From Burkholderiaceae bacterium (GTDB lineage Bacteria; Pseudomonadota; Gammaproteobacteria; Burkholderiales; Burkholderiaceae_F), in assembly GCA_013696665.1 (NCBI GenBank), contig JACCYC010000377.1, positions 1-5,782 of the forward strand: a stretch of 5,782 nucleotides of DNA, read 5' to 3'. Of the stretch, positions 1-5,782 are shown in pieces. The position numbers and the translations under genes are program-made. A model generated the notes under the pieces. That model was not told the DNA's origin, ran no database searches, and saw nothing but the letters and a program-made list of their open reading frames with translations. Positions within the stretch are counted from its first letter, which is position 1. Each line of letters starts with the position of its first letter.

Positions 1-1634
1 ATAGCGGCAGTCTTCGCCCGATCGAGCCAGAACTTCTTGCGTGCGTCGGCGCTCACCGCGACAAAGCCTTCGCCGTTGCGAGCGTTGGCGATCCGGACCA
101 CTTCCGACGAAGCCCGCGCCACTGCAGCGTCATCGTCACCGACGATATCGCCGACCAGCACCATCTTCGGCAAGCTGCCGCGCTTCGATTTGGTCGTGTA
201 ACCCACTGCCTTTAGGTACCGATCGTCCAAGTGTTCAAGTCCTGCGAGACGGACGCCGGAAGCGTTCGTCTCGTTATCCACGTAACGAACTATCTCGACA
301 ATCGATGGAATCGCTTCGTGGGCCTGTCCGAAAAATTCGAGGCACACGGTGCGAACGTGCGGCGGCATTTTGTGAACGATCCAGCGCGCCGAAGTAATCA
401 ACCCGTCGCAACCTTCCTTCTGCACGCCGGGTACCCCGCCCAGAAACTTGTCGGTAACGTCCTTGCCGAGGCCAACCTTGCGAAACTGCGCGCCGGTCAG
501 CAGCAGCCGTTCGGTCCGCAGCACACGGGCCTTGTCGGCCGGCCGCGCACCCTCTTTGTAGGTCAACTCGAACACCGCTTCGGCAGCGTCGTGGATCTTG
601 CCGAGGTTGTGGCCGATTCGCTCGACTTCCAGCCAGTTGCCTTCCGGGTCGACCATGCGCCACCAGGCGAGGTTGTCGACGGCCGTGCCCCACAGCACTG
701 CTTTCTTGCCGCCCGCGTTCATTGCGATGTTGCCGCCGACACACGATGCATCGGCCGAAGTCGGATCGACTGCAAAAACATAGCCTGCCCGCTCAGCTGC
801 TTCGGCGACGCGGCGCGTGACGACGCCTGCGCCCGACACAATAGTGGGCACCGGCGGAGTGACGCCGGGCAACGCGGCGAATTCCACTTCGGACAATGCC
901 TCGAGCTTCTCGGTGTTGATCACTGCTGCCAACGGCGTCAGCGGAATCACACCGCCGGTGTACCCGGTGGCGCCGCCGCGCGGAATGATCGTCAGGCCGA
1001 GTTCGATGCAGCTTCGAACCAGACCCGGAATCTCGTCTTCGGTATCAGGATGCAGCACTACGAACGGATACTCGACGCGCCAATCGGTGGCGTCGGTGAC
1101 GTGCGTGACCCGTGCGTAGCCGTCGAAGCGCACGTTGTCGTTGCGGGTGTGCCGCGCCAGCACTCGGCGCGCTTTCTTTCGCAGGTCCCAGGTTGTGCGG
1201 AATTCCCGCTCGAACGCTTGCAACGCTTTCCGGGCAGCGCCAAGCAGCTGTCCGACCTTGGCATCGTGCACGCTGTTGGGATCGGACTCGGAAGCGGGCT
1301 CGCGCCGCTTTTCGATCTCGCGCAGCCGGTGATGCAGCGCCTCGATCAGCGCCGCGCGCCGCTTCGGGTTATCGAGAAGATCGTCCTGCAAGTACGGATT
1401 GCGGCGCACGACCCAGATGTCGCCCAGCACTTCGTACAACATTCGCGCCGAGCGTCCAGTGCGGCGCTCGCCCCGTAACTCGTCGAGCACGCGCCACGCT
1501 TCGGCGCCCAGCAGGCGGATGACGATCTCGCGATCGGAGAACGACGTGTAGTTGTAGGGAATTTCGCGCAATCGCGCCGGTGCGTCGGGGCTGACTTGCG
1601 CGCGAACAGACTGGGGCGACAGCGGGGCGTTCAT
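1..1634 (-). CDS. DUF3683-type FAD/FMN-binding oxidoreductase (FAD_binding_4 family), N-terminal 544 residues, cut by the left edge
   Basis: An uninterrupted frame runs from an ATG at 1634 to base 1, so the C-terminus is missing. Residues 1 to about 180 match the DUF3683 region: IPYNYTSFSDREIVIRLLG at 25-43, RRTGRSARMLYEVLGDIW at 57-74, then a charged helical stretch to about 160. A PCMH-type FAD domain follows from about 185, with the pyrophosphate loop PRGGATGYTGG at 218-228 and DPTSADASCVGGNIAMNAGG at 290-309. The start of the FAD-linked oxidase C-terminal domain follows. As I recall, full-length members have about 1,300 residues and carry Fe-S and CCG domains, resembling a fused D-lactate/glycolate dehydrogenase; the physiological substrate is not established. 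The enzyme is probably a 2-hydroxyacid oxidoreductase of respiratory metabolism (inference). Start choice rests on family resemblance and a weak AGAG at 1640-1643. Ala222 replaces a normally conserved Gly. It lies 86 bp downstream of srkA on the same strand and could be co-transcribed. Confidence 0.9.
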   Translation of the reverse strand, partial: MNAPLSPQSVRAQVSPDAPARLREIPYNYTSFSDREIVIRLLGAEAWRVLDELRGERRTGRSARMLYEVLGDIWVVRRNPYLQDDLLDNPKRRAALIEALHHRLREIEKRREPASESDPNSVHDAKVGQLLGAARKALQAFEREFRTTWDLRKKARRVLARHTRNDNVRFDGYARVTHVTDATDWRVEYPFVVLHPDTEDEIPGLVRSCIELGLTIIPRGGATGYTGGVIPLTPLAAVINTEKLEALSEVEFAALPGVTPPVPTIVSGAGVVTRRVAEAAERAGYVFAVDPTSADASCVGGNIAMNAGGKKAVLWGTAVDNLAWWRMVDPEGNWLEVERIGHNLGKIHDAAEAVFELTYKEGARPADKARVLRTERLLLTGAQFRKVGLGKDVTDKFLGGVPGVQKEGCDGLITSARWIVHKMPPHVRTVCLEFFGQAHEAIPSIVEIVRYVDNETNASGVRLAGLEHLDDRYLKAVGYTTKSKRGSLPKMVLVGDIVGDDDAAVARASSEVVRIANARNGEGFVAVSADARKKFWLDRAKTAA

Positions 1635-1648
1635 CGTTGCTCTAGCGA

Positions 1649-1665
1649 AGCGCATTCGATGCGCT
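1649..1665. repeat. Perfect 7-bp inverted repeat (hairpin) in the leader of the FAD oxidoreductase gene
   Basis: AGCGCAT at 1649-1655 and ATGCGCT at 1659-1665 are exact reverse complements separated by three bases. On the minus strand the hairpin ends 14 nt before the ATG at 1634, just ahead of the weak AGAG ribosome-binding sequence. No T-tract follows on the minus strand, so it does not look like an intrinsic terminator. It could be a regulator half-site pair, an mRNA leader hairpin affecting translation, or chance. Confidence 0.45.
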
Positions 1666-1702
1666 CAGGGGGGCAAGTGTAGCGATCATTGACGCAATTA
1701 CT

Positions 1703-1718
1703 GCGCCAGTAGCGGCGC
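1703..1718 (-). repeat. Short GC stem-loop just after the srkA stop codon
   Basis: GCGCC at 1703-1707 pairs with GGCGC at 1714-1718 around a 6-nt loop, beginning three bases past the srkA stop codon (1721-1723). The sequence after it on the minus strand (AGTAATTGCG) has no T-run. It is therefore at best a weak or 3'-end-protecting structure, and I do not call it a terminator. Together with the next hairpin it is the only structure I see in the 86-bp gap at 1635-1720. Confidence 0.25.
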
Positions 1719-1720
1719 GA

Positions 1721-2716
1721 TCAGACGATCAAAGTCTCTTCCTGCATCGCCGAGATCTGTTCCCGTAATTCAAGAATGCGCTCTTCCCAGTACCTCGGCG
1801 TGTTGAACCACGAAAACGCAGCCGGAAACGCTGGATCATCCCAGCGGCGCGCGATCCACGCGGAGTAGTGCAGCAGCCGCAGCGTTCTCAAAGGCTCGAT
1901 CAGCGCCAGCTCGCGTCGGTCGAACTCGGCGAAATCTTCGTAACCATCGAGCAGATCGGCAAGCCTTTCGGTCTGCTCGGCTCGCCCGGCGCCCAGCAGC
2001 ATCCAGAAGTCCTGCACCGCAGGACCCATGCGGCTGTCGTCAAAATCAACAAAATGCGGACCGATGTTGTTGACCGAGTCGGTCCACAGTACATTGCCCT
2101 CGTGGCAATCGCCATGCAGGCGAAGCGAGTGGTAAGCGCCGCGATCGTAGCGGTCAGCGATGAAGTCGAGGGCCTGCTGCGAAACCCCCGCGTAGACAGT
2201 TCTCAAATCAGCAGAGAGCCAATGACCCTCGATCAGGAAACGGCGCGGTTCGATGCCGAATGTCGCGATGTCGAGCGCGGGCCGTTCAACGTACGGTTGG
2301 GCGCGGCCGACCGCATGAATGCGACCGAGGAAACGCCCGAGCCATTGCCTGACAGCGCCGTCGTCCATGTTCGGTGCGCGCCCGCCAGCTCGCTTGAAGA
2401 CTGCAAATCGAAAACCATCGAATGAATGCAGCGTCCTGCCATCCACCTCAAGCGCCGGCACCGCGGGGATCTCGCGCTCGGCGAGCTCGGCAATGAAGCG
2501 GTGTTCCTCCAGAATTTGCGCGTCGGACCATCGGTGTGGACGATAAAACTTGACGACTACGAAGCTTCCGTCGTCGAGCCCGACCTGAAACACGCGGTTC
2601 TCATAGCTGTTGAGCGCGAGCTGATGGCCATCGGTGACGAGTCCAATGCTGTCGACGGCATTGAGAATCGCATCCGGAGTGAGCGCGGCGTAGGGCGTTG
2701 CCTGGTTGACCTGCAT
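1721..2716 (-). CDS. srkA: Stress response serine/threonine protein kinase SrkA (YihE/RdoA family)
   Basis: The 331-residue product is close to E. coli SrkA (328 aa) in length and aligns along its whole length from memory. SrkA is a cytoplasmic kinase of the aminoglycoside-phosphotransferase/choline-kinase fold, linked to survival under oxidative and envelope stress through the Cpx response in E. coli. Visible landmarks are LNSYENRVFQV at 35-45 (nucleotide-binding loop), Lys56 in VVVKFYRP, Glu70/Glu71 in ILEEH, the catalytic loop HGDCHEGN at 201-208 with Asp203 and Asn208, the metal-binding VDFDD at 223-227, then GPAVQDFWMLL at 231-241. All key residues are present, so it should be active. 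About five extra residues (around 213-218) separate the catalytic loop from the metal site relative to E. coli. The ATG at 2716 gives the expected N-terminus, but no Shine-Dalgarno sequence precedes it. It is divergent from ilvA and upstream of the FAD oxidoreductase gene. Confidence 0.95.
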   Translation of the reverse strand: MQVNQATPYAALTPDAILNAVDSIGLVTDGHQLALNSYENRVFQVGLDDGSFVVVKFYRPHRWSDAQILEEHRFIAELAEREIPAVPALEVDGRTLHSFDGFRFAVFKRAGGRAPNMDDGAVRQWLGRFLGRIHAVGRAQPYVERPALDIATFGIEPRRFLIEGHWLSADLRTVYAGVSQQALDFIADRYDRGAYHSLRLHGDCHEGNVLWTDSVNNIGPHFVDFDDSRMGPAVQDFWMLLGAGRAEQTERLADLLDGYEDFAEFDRRELALIEPLRTLRLLHYSAWIARRWDDPAFPAAFSWFNTPRYWEERILELREQISAMQEETLIV

Positions 2717-2802
2717 GCGCGGATAGTAGGGTGAACCGGCCGTGCAGCTTCGTGGGGGCCGCGCGTGATAACTTCATCGTCCACTTCAGGGAGCGGGATG
2801 CC
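2717..2802. other. srkA-ilvA divergent intergenic region
   Basis: These 86 bp must carry the 5' signals of both genes. Toward ilvA there is a clear ribosome-binding site, annotated separately, and a loose -10-like GATAAC at 2767-2772 without a credible -35. Toward srkA, TACTAT (complement of 2723-2728) sits so close to the ATG that transcription from it would begin at the start codon. I see no convincing operator, riboswitch or attenuator, and no leader-peptide pattern. A frame-compatible GTG at 2731 would add 24 residues to IlvA, but that extension resembles nothing in the family. Confidence 0.4.
2788..2793 (+). promoter_or_regulatory. Ribosome-binding site deciding the ilvA start
   Basis: AGGGAG lies 9 nt before the ATG at 2803. 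It supports this start over the in-frame GTG at 2731, and the resulting N-terminus (MAAQEYLRRI) matches family members, which begin a few residues before the conserved YDVAIESPLE segment. Confidence 0.75.
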
Positions 2803-4329
2803 ATGGCGGCTCAGGAGTATCTGCGCCGAATTCTGACTACGCGCGTCTACGACGTTGCCATCGAGTCGCCGCTGGAAGTCGCCCCTGGCTTGTCCGCACG
2901 GCTGGGCAACAACGTGCTGCTCAAGCGCGAGGATCTGCAGCCGATAAAGAGCTTCAAGCTCCGCGGTGCATACAACAAGATGGCGCAATTGTCGCGCGAG
3001 CAGCTCAAGCGCGGGGTCATTGCGGCGTCGGCCGGCAATCACGCGCAGGGCGTTGCGCTTGCCGCGCAGAAGCTGAATTGCCGCGCCCTGATCGTGATGC
3101 CGGTCACGACCCCGGAAGTGAAGGTGAAAGCGGTGAGGGCACGCGCGGCCGAAGTGGTGTTGTTTGGCGACTCCTATTCGGATGCCTATGCACATGCGCT
3201 CAAGCTGCAGCGCAAGCACCGCCTGACGTTCGTGCATCCGTTCGATGACCCCGATGTGATTGCCGGGCAGGGCACGATTGCGATGGAAATCTTGCGCCAG
3301 CACCATCCGGTCGAACACGGGCCGATATACGCGGTGTTTGTCGCCATTGGTGGCGGCGGATTGATTGCGGGTGTCGCGACGTACATCAAGGCGCTCGCGC
3401 CGGAAATCAAAGTGATCGGGGTGCAGACCACCGATTCTGATGCGATGGCGCGCTCGGTGGCGAGCGGGCGCCGCGTCGAATTGCACGACGTCGGCCTCTT
3501 CTCCGACGGGACGGCAGTGCGCAAGGTCGGCCAGCACACGTTCAAGCTGGTCCGCGATTACGTCGATGAGATTGTGCAAGTCGACACCGACGCGATCTGC
3601 GCGGCGATCAAGGACGTGTTTCAGGACACTCGCTCGATCCTCGAGCCGGCGGGCGCGCTCGCGATAGCCGGCATGAAGGCCTACGCGCAACGGGAAAAAC
3701 TGAAGGGGCGCACGCTGGTCGCGATCGCCGGTGGCGCCAACATGAATTTTGATCGCCTGCGCTTCGTGGCCGAGCGGACCGAGGTTGGCGAAGCGCGCGA
3801 GGCCCTGTTCGCCGTGACGATTCCCGAGGAGCGCGGCAGTTTCAAGCGCTTCTGTGAGCTGGTGGGAACCCGCAGCGTGACCGAATTCAACTACAGGATT
3901 TCCGATGCGTCGGTAGCGCAGGTATTCGTGGGCATCGGCACCGCGAGTGCGGGCGACAATCGCAAGCTTGCACAGCACTTTCGGCGGCACGGTTACGCCA
4001 CCGTCGACCTATCACACGATGAGCTTGCCGCCGAACACGTGCGCTACATGGTCGGCGGCAAGAGTGCGCTGGCCGCGGGTGAGCTGATTTATCGATTCGA
4101 ATTTCCCGAGCGCCCGGGTGCGCTGATGAAATTTCTGACCAGCATGGCGCCGAACTGGAACATTTCGATGTTCCACTATCGCAACCAGGGCGCTGACTAT
4201 TCGCGCGTACTGGTGGGACTGCAGGTGCCGCCCAATGAGCGGCGCGCGTTCAGCCGCTTTCTGGCAGCGCTTGGCTATCGCTACTGGAACGAAATGAAGA
4301 ATCCTGCATATCGGCTCTTTCTGTCGTGA
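2803..4329 (+). CDS. ilvA: Threonine ammonia-lyase, biosynthetic (threonine deaminase)
   Basis: The product is 508 residues against 514 for E. coli IlvA. It converts L-threonine to 2-oxobutanoate and ammonia, the committed step of isoleucine synthesis, in the cytoplasm with PLP. The fold-type II catalytic domain (about 1-320) shows the PLP Schiff-base Lys52 in SFKLRGAYNKM (50-60), SAGNHAQG at 76-83 and the phosphate-binding GGGGL at 183-187. Two ACT-like regulatory domains follow, starting near ALFAVTIPEERGSFKRF (334-350) and IYRFEFPERPGALMKFL (429-445), as expected of the isoleucine-inhibited, valine-activated biosynthetic form rather than the short catabolic TdcB. Oddity: residues 310-313 read GGAN where E. 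coli has SGAN, so the serine contacting the PLP ring nitrogen is Gly310. The start follows the AGGGAG site. The last 80 bp are overlapped on the opposite strand by the chorismatase gene. Confidence 0.96.
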   Translation: MAAQEYLRRILTTRVYDVAIESPLEVAPGLSARLGNNVLLKREDLQPIKSFKLRGAYNKMAQLSREQLKRGVIAASAGNHAQGVALAAQKLNCRALIVMPVTTPEVKVKAVRARAAEVVLFGDSYSDAYAHALKLQRKHRLTFVHPFDDPDVIAGQGTIAMEILRQHHPVEHGPIYAVFVAIGGGGLIAGVATYIKALAPEIKVIGVQTTDSDAMARSVASGRRVELHDVGLFSDGTAVRKVGQHTFKLVRDYVDEIVQVDTDAICAAIKDVFQDTRSILEPAGALAIAGMKAYAQREKLKGRTLVAIAGGANMNFDRLRFVAERTEVGEAREALFAVTIPEERGSFKRFCELVGTRSVTEFNYRISDASVAQVFVGIGTASAGDNRKLAQHFRRHGYATVDLSHDELAAEHVRYMVGGKSALAAGELIYRFEFPERPGALMKFLTSMAPNWNISMFHYRNQGADYSRVLVGLQVPPNERRAFSRFLAALGYRYWNEMKNPAYRLFLS

Positions 4330-5374
4330 CTTCGATCGATTGCGCGGGGCCGATGGCTTCAATTTCCATCAGCAGATCGGCGCGACAGATATCGGCGTGC
4401 AGGTAGAGAACCGCATCGGCGTCGAGACCGTGGCCCGCCAGCACCTGGCGCACGATGGGGACATCTTCGACGTGGCGGATGTAGGCTTTCATACGCAAGT
4501 CTGAAAGCAAGACGAGTCCACGCGCGTCGCGGCTCACCGCTTCGGCCAGGATCGCCTGCAGGTTGGCTAGCGTTTCGTGCGTCTGCGCTGCCACGTTGCC
4601 ATGGTGCAGTGTTTGGTGACCGACGATGCTGGCCGTGCCGGAAACAAACAGCACGTCACTCTCGTTTTCGCCGCCGCGCCATAGCGCCGCACGCGAAAAG
4701 CTGGGCGCGCGCGGCCCGTACTGCTGCGGGTACTGGTAAGCGCTCGTCTGGCGAGGATTTTCGATTGCCAGCGGCGGCGTCTTGGACGCGAGGCAATAAA
4801 TGACCAGCGGGCCACCAAAGCTCCCGAGTGCGCACGCTGCCGGCGCGCCGGTCTCGGTCGGCTGCCGCGATTCTTCGTACGCTTTGTGACGCAGCAGATT
4901 GAAGCGCCGGTAGCGCTCGAGGCCGTTTTCATTGATGTTGATATCGGGTATCGAGTTCCATACCCGCAGCAGGTGCGGGTAGCCGCTAGCTTGCAGCGCC
5001 TGCAGCAACGATTGGTATGCGCTATAGGTGCCCGCGCCTAATGCTTCATTGCTTGACCCCTCCAGCGGCGCCGAAACTGTCGCGAACATGACTTCACCAT
5101 TGTGTCGGCACTGTGTTGCGCCGATGGTTTCGTTGCGCGCTTCGTGACGCCCGCTCCATAACTCGACGACGGGTCCATCGCGGCCAATGACGCCTTTGCG
5201 CAGATGCGCTTGCGGCAAGCGTGCGCCGATCGCAAGCGGTTCGCCGCCGCCGTGAGTCGCCAAACCTAGCGTGTGCGGATCGTGCAGCGCTTGCGAGCCA
5301 GTCAGCTCGCTCGCAGATAGCCAGTGCATTGCGATGCGATTCGGGGTGTGGATCACGGGTTGGGTGACGCGCAA
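4250..5374 (-). CDS. Chorismatase of the XanB2/FkbO/Hyg5 family (probable hydroxybenzoate synthase, XanB2-like)
   Basis: Family members cleave chorismate to pyruvate plus a benzoate derivative: 3- and 4-hydroxybenzoate for XanB2, 3-hydroxybenzoate for Hyg5, a dihydroxy-cyclohexadienoate for FkbO. Conserved landmarks are LLRVWNSIPDIN at 135-146, RYRRFN at 154-159, ENPRQTSAYQYPQQYGP at 205-221 with PSFSRA at 224-229, SGTASIVGHQTLHHGN at 245-260 and HADICRADLLMEIEA at 326-340. The fold is a tandem of two YjgF/RidA-like halves, which explains resemblance to RidA proteins. Which product it makes cannot be settled by eye; the neighbouring flavoprotein favours 3-hydroxybenzoate for an aryl polyene. 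The start is uncertain: TTG at 5374 is the furthest, with GTG at 5356 and ATG at 5329 (residue 16) also possible; none has a Shine-Dalgarno sequence. The last 25 residues are Ser-rich, lie inside the ilvA overlap and look like an extension. Confidence 0.88.
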   Translation of the reverse strand: MRVTQPVIHTPNRIAMHWLSASELTGSQALHDPHTLGLATHGGGEPLAIGARLPQAHLRKGVIGRDGPVVELWSGRHEARNETIGATQCRHNGEVMFATVSAPLEGSSNEALGAGTYSAYQSLLQALQASGYPHLLRVWNSIPDININENGLERYRRFNLLRHKAYEESRQPTETGAPAACALGSFGGPLVIYCLASKTPPLAIENPRQTSAYQYPQQYGPRAPSFSRAALWRGGENESDVLFVSGTASIVGHQTLHHGNVAAQTHETLANLQAILAEAVSRDARGLVLLSDLRMKAYIRHVEDVPIVRQVLAGHGLDADAVLYLHADICRADLLMEIEAIGPAQSIEVTTERADMQDSSFRSSSDSQALPESG

Positions 5375-5383
5375 AAGGGATCA

Positions 5384-5389
5384 ATTCTA
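5384..5389 (-). promoter_or_regulatory. Candidate -10 element for the chorismatase gene
   Basis: On the minus strand the hexamer reads TAGAAT, five of six matches to the sigma-70 consensus, but no good -35 is found at 15 to 18 bp. Transcription would begin near 5377, only about 3 nt before the TTG at 5374, which argues for a downstream start (5356 or 5329) or a leaderless mRNA. It lies in the 52-bp gap shared with the divergent flavoprotein gene. Confidence 0.3.
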
Positions 5390-5426
5390 GTCACTGCGGC
5401 CGACCCGATTGATACACTTGCCCGCC

Positions 5427-5782
5427 ATGCTGACCGCTCCTGTGACCGCTTCCCAGGCACCGACGCTGCGCCTCGACGCCGTCGTGCCCGCCAATTCGCA
5501 GGCACTGTCCGCCGATGTTGTGATCATCGGTGGTGGCCCGGGCGGAAGCACTGCAGGTGCGCTACTGGCGCAAAAAGGTTGGAGGGTCCTGTTGATCGAG
5601 AAAGATCGGCATCCTCGCTTTCACATCGGTGAATCACTGCTGCCATTGAATCTTCCCTTGTTTGAGCAGCTCGGTTGCTCCGCAGCGATCCAGAAGGTGG
5701 GGCTCGTCAAGCATTCGGTGCAGTTTCATTCGACCGAGCATGCGGCCAGTCAAACGTTTGCGTTCGCAGACGCGTGGGATGG
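5427..5782 (+). CDS. FAD-dependent oxidoreductase, flavin-dependent halogenase/monooxygenase-like, N-terminal 118 residues, cut by the right edge
   Basis: An open frame runs from the ATG at 5427 to the window end without a stop. After a 29-residue non-conserved leader comes a Rossmann FAD-binding motif, ADVVIIGGGPGGSTAG at 29-44, ending its second strand in VLLIEKDRHPRF (54-65). HIGESLLP at 66-73 follows; this combination is typical of the tryptophan-halogenase/FAD_binding_3-like flavoproteins (COG0644 type). The halogenase-diagnostic WxWxIP motif would fall beyond the edge, so true halogenase, monooxygenase and desaturase/reductase remain open. It would use FADH2 or NAD(P)H and O2 in the cytoplasm. 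It is divergent from the chorismatase with 52 bp between them; such flavoproteins accompany XanB2-type enzymes in xanthomonadin and aryl-polyene clusters. No Shine-Dalgarno sequence precedes the ATG, and the long leader leaves a later start possible, for example GTG at 5484. Confidence 0.85.
   Translation, partial: MLTAPVTASQAPTLRLDAVVPANSQALSADVVIIGGGPGGSTAGALLAQKGWRVLLIEKDRHPRFHIGESLLPLNLPLFEQLGCSAAIQKVGLVKHSVQFHSTEHAASQTFAFADAWD

Noticed and set aside
231..1478. Open frame of 415 codons on the plus strand
   Set aside because: It is a mirror frame of the DUF3683 oxidoreductase gene, has no family resemblance, and would conflict with an unmistakable protein on the minus strand.
1635..1720. 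Intrinsic terminator between srkA and the FAD oxidoreductase gene
   Set aside because: Two small stem-loops are present but neither is followed by a T-tract on the minus strand.
1830..1848. Inverted repeat CGCTGG/CCAGCG inside srkA
   Set aside because: It falls within the conserved coding segment RRWDDPAF, explained by codon content, with no sign of a regulatory role.
2731..2802. N-terminal extension of IlvA from a GTG at 2731
   Set aside because: The 24 added residues have no family counterpart, and the strong AGGGAG is correctly spaced for the ATG at 2803.
2557..3990. Long open frame of 477 codons on the minus strand opposite ilvA
   Set aside because: It lies antisense to a clearly real, full-length IlvA, runs into srkA in another frame, and its translation is Arg/His-rich with no recognisable domain. 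Long antisense open frames are expected in GC-rich genes with strong third-position bias.
4250..5374. Reading the chorismatase as a stand-alone RidA/YjgF endoribonuclease-like protein
   Set aside because: It is far longer than the roughly 130-residue RidA family, and the ENPRQTSAYQYP, QQYGP and HADICRADL motifs are specific to chorismatases.

Overview
The window is a GC-rich, densely coding stretch of a bacterial chromosome. Protein content points to a betaproteobacterium, most likely Burkholderiales or a close relative. The left-hand partial gene has the N-terminus of the very large DUF3683-type FAD/Fe-S oxidoreductase that I know mainly from that class, and the threonine ammonia-lyase and SrkA kinase look like typical proteobacterial versions. 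I cannot name a genus. No RNA genes, insertion sequences, CRISPR arrays or origins are visible.

Layout, left to right. (1) 1-1634, minus strand: first 544 codons of a DUF3683/FAD_binding_4 oxidoreductase running off the left edge. (2) 1721-2716, minus: complete SrkA (YihE/RdoA) stress-response Ser/Thr kinase. (3) 2803-4329, plus: complete biosynthetic threonine ammonia-lyase IlvA, divergent from srkA. (4) 4250-5374, minus: complete chorismatase of the XanB2/FkbO/Hyg5 family, whose 3' end overlaps the 3' end of ilvA by 80 bp. (5) 5427-5782, plus: first 118 codons of a flavin-dependent halogenase/monooxygenase-like protein running off the right edge. The three gaps without genes are all under 90 bp.

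The left three genes look like housekeeping metabolism and stress response with no obvious joint function. The right two are different. A chorismatase that makes hydroxybenzoate, divergent from a halogenase-family flavoprotein, is the pairing found in xanthomonadin and related aryl-polyene pigment clusters. I therefore infer that the window ends at the edge of such a cluster, with ilvA marking its border. The ACP, ketosynthase, acyltransferase and membrane genes that would prove this would have to lie beyond base 5782.

The main oddities are: an antiparallel gene overlap that seems to come from a C-terminal extension of the chorismatase; an Ala in place of a usually conserved Gly in the FAD-binding loop of the oxidoreductase; a Gly where the PLP-N1-contacting Ser is expected in IlvA; a perfect 7-bp hairpin in the oxidoreductase leader; and three genes with no recognisable Shine-Dalgarno sequence.
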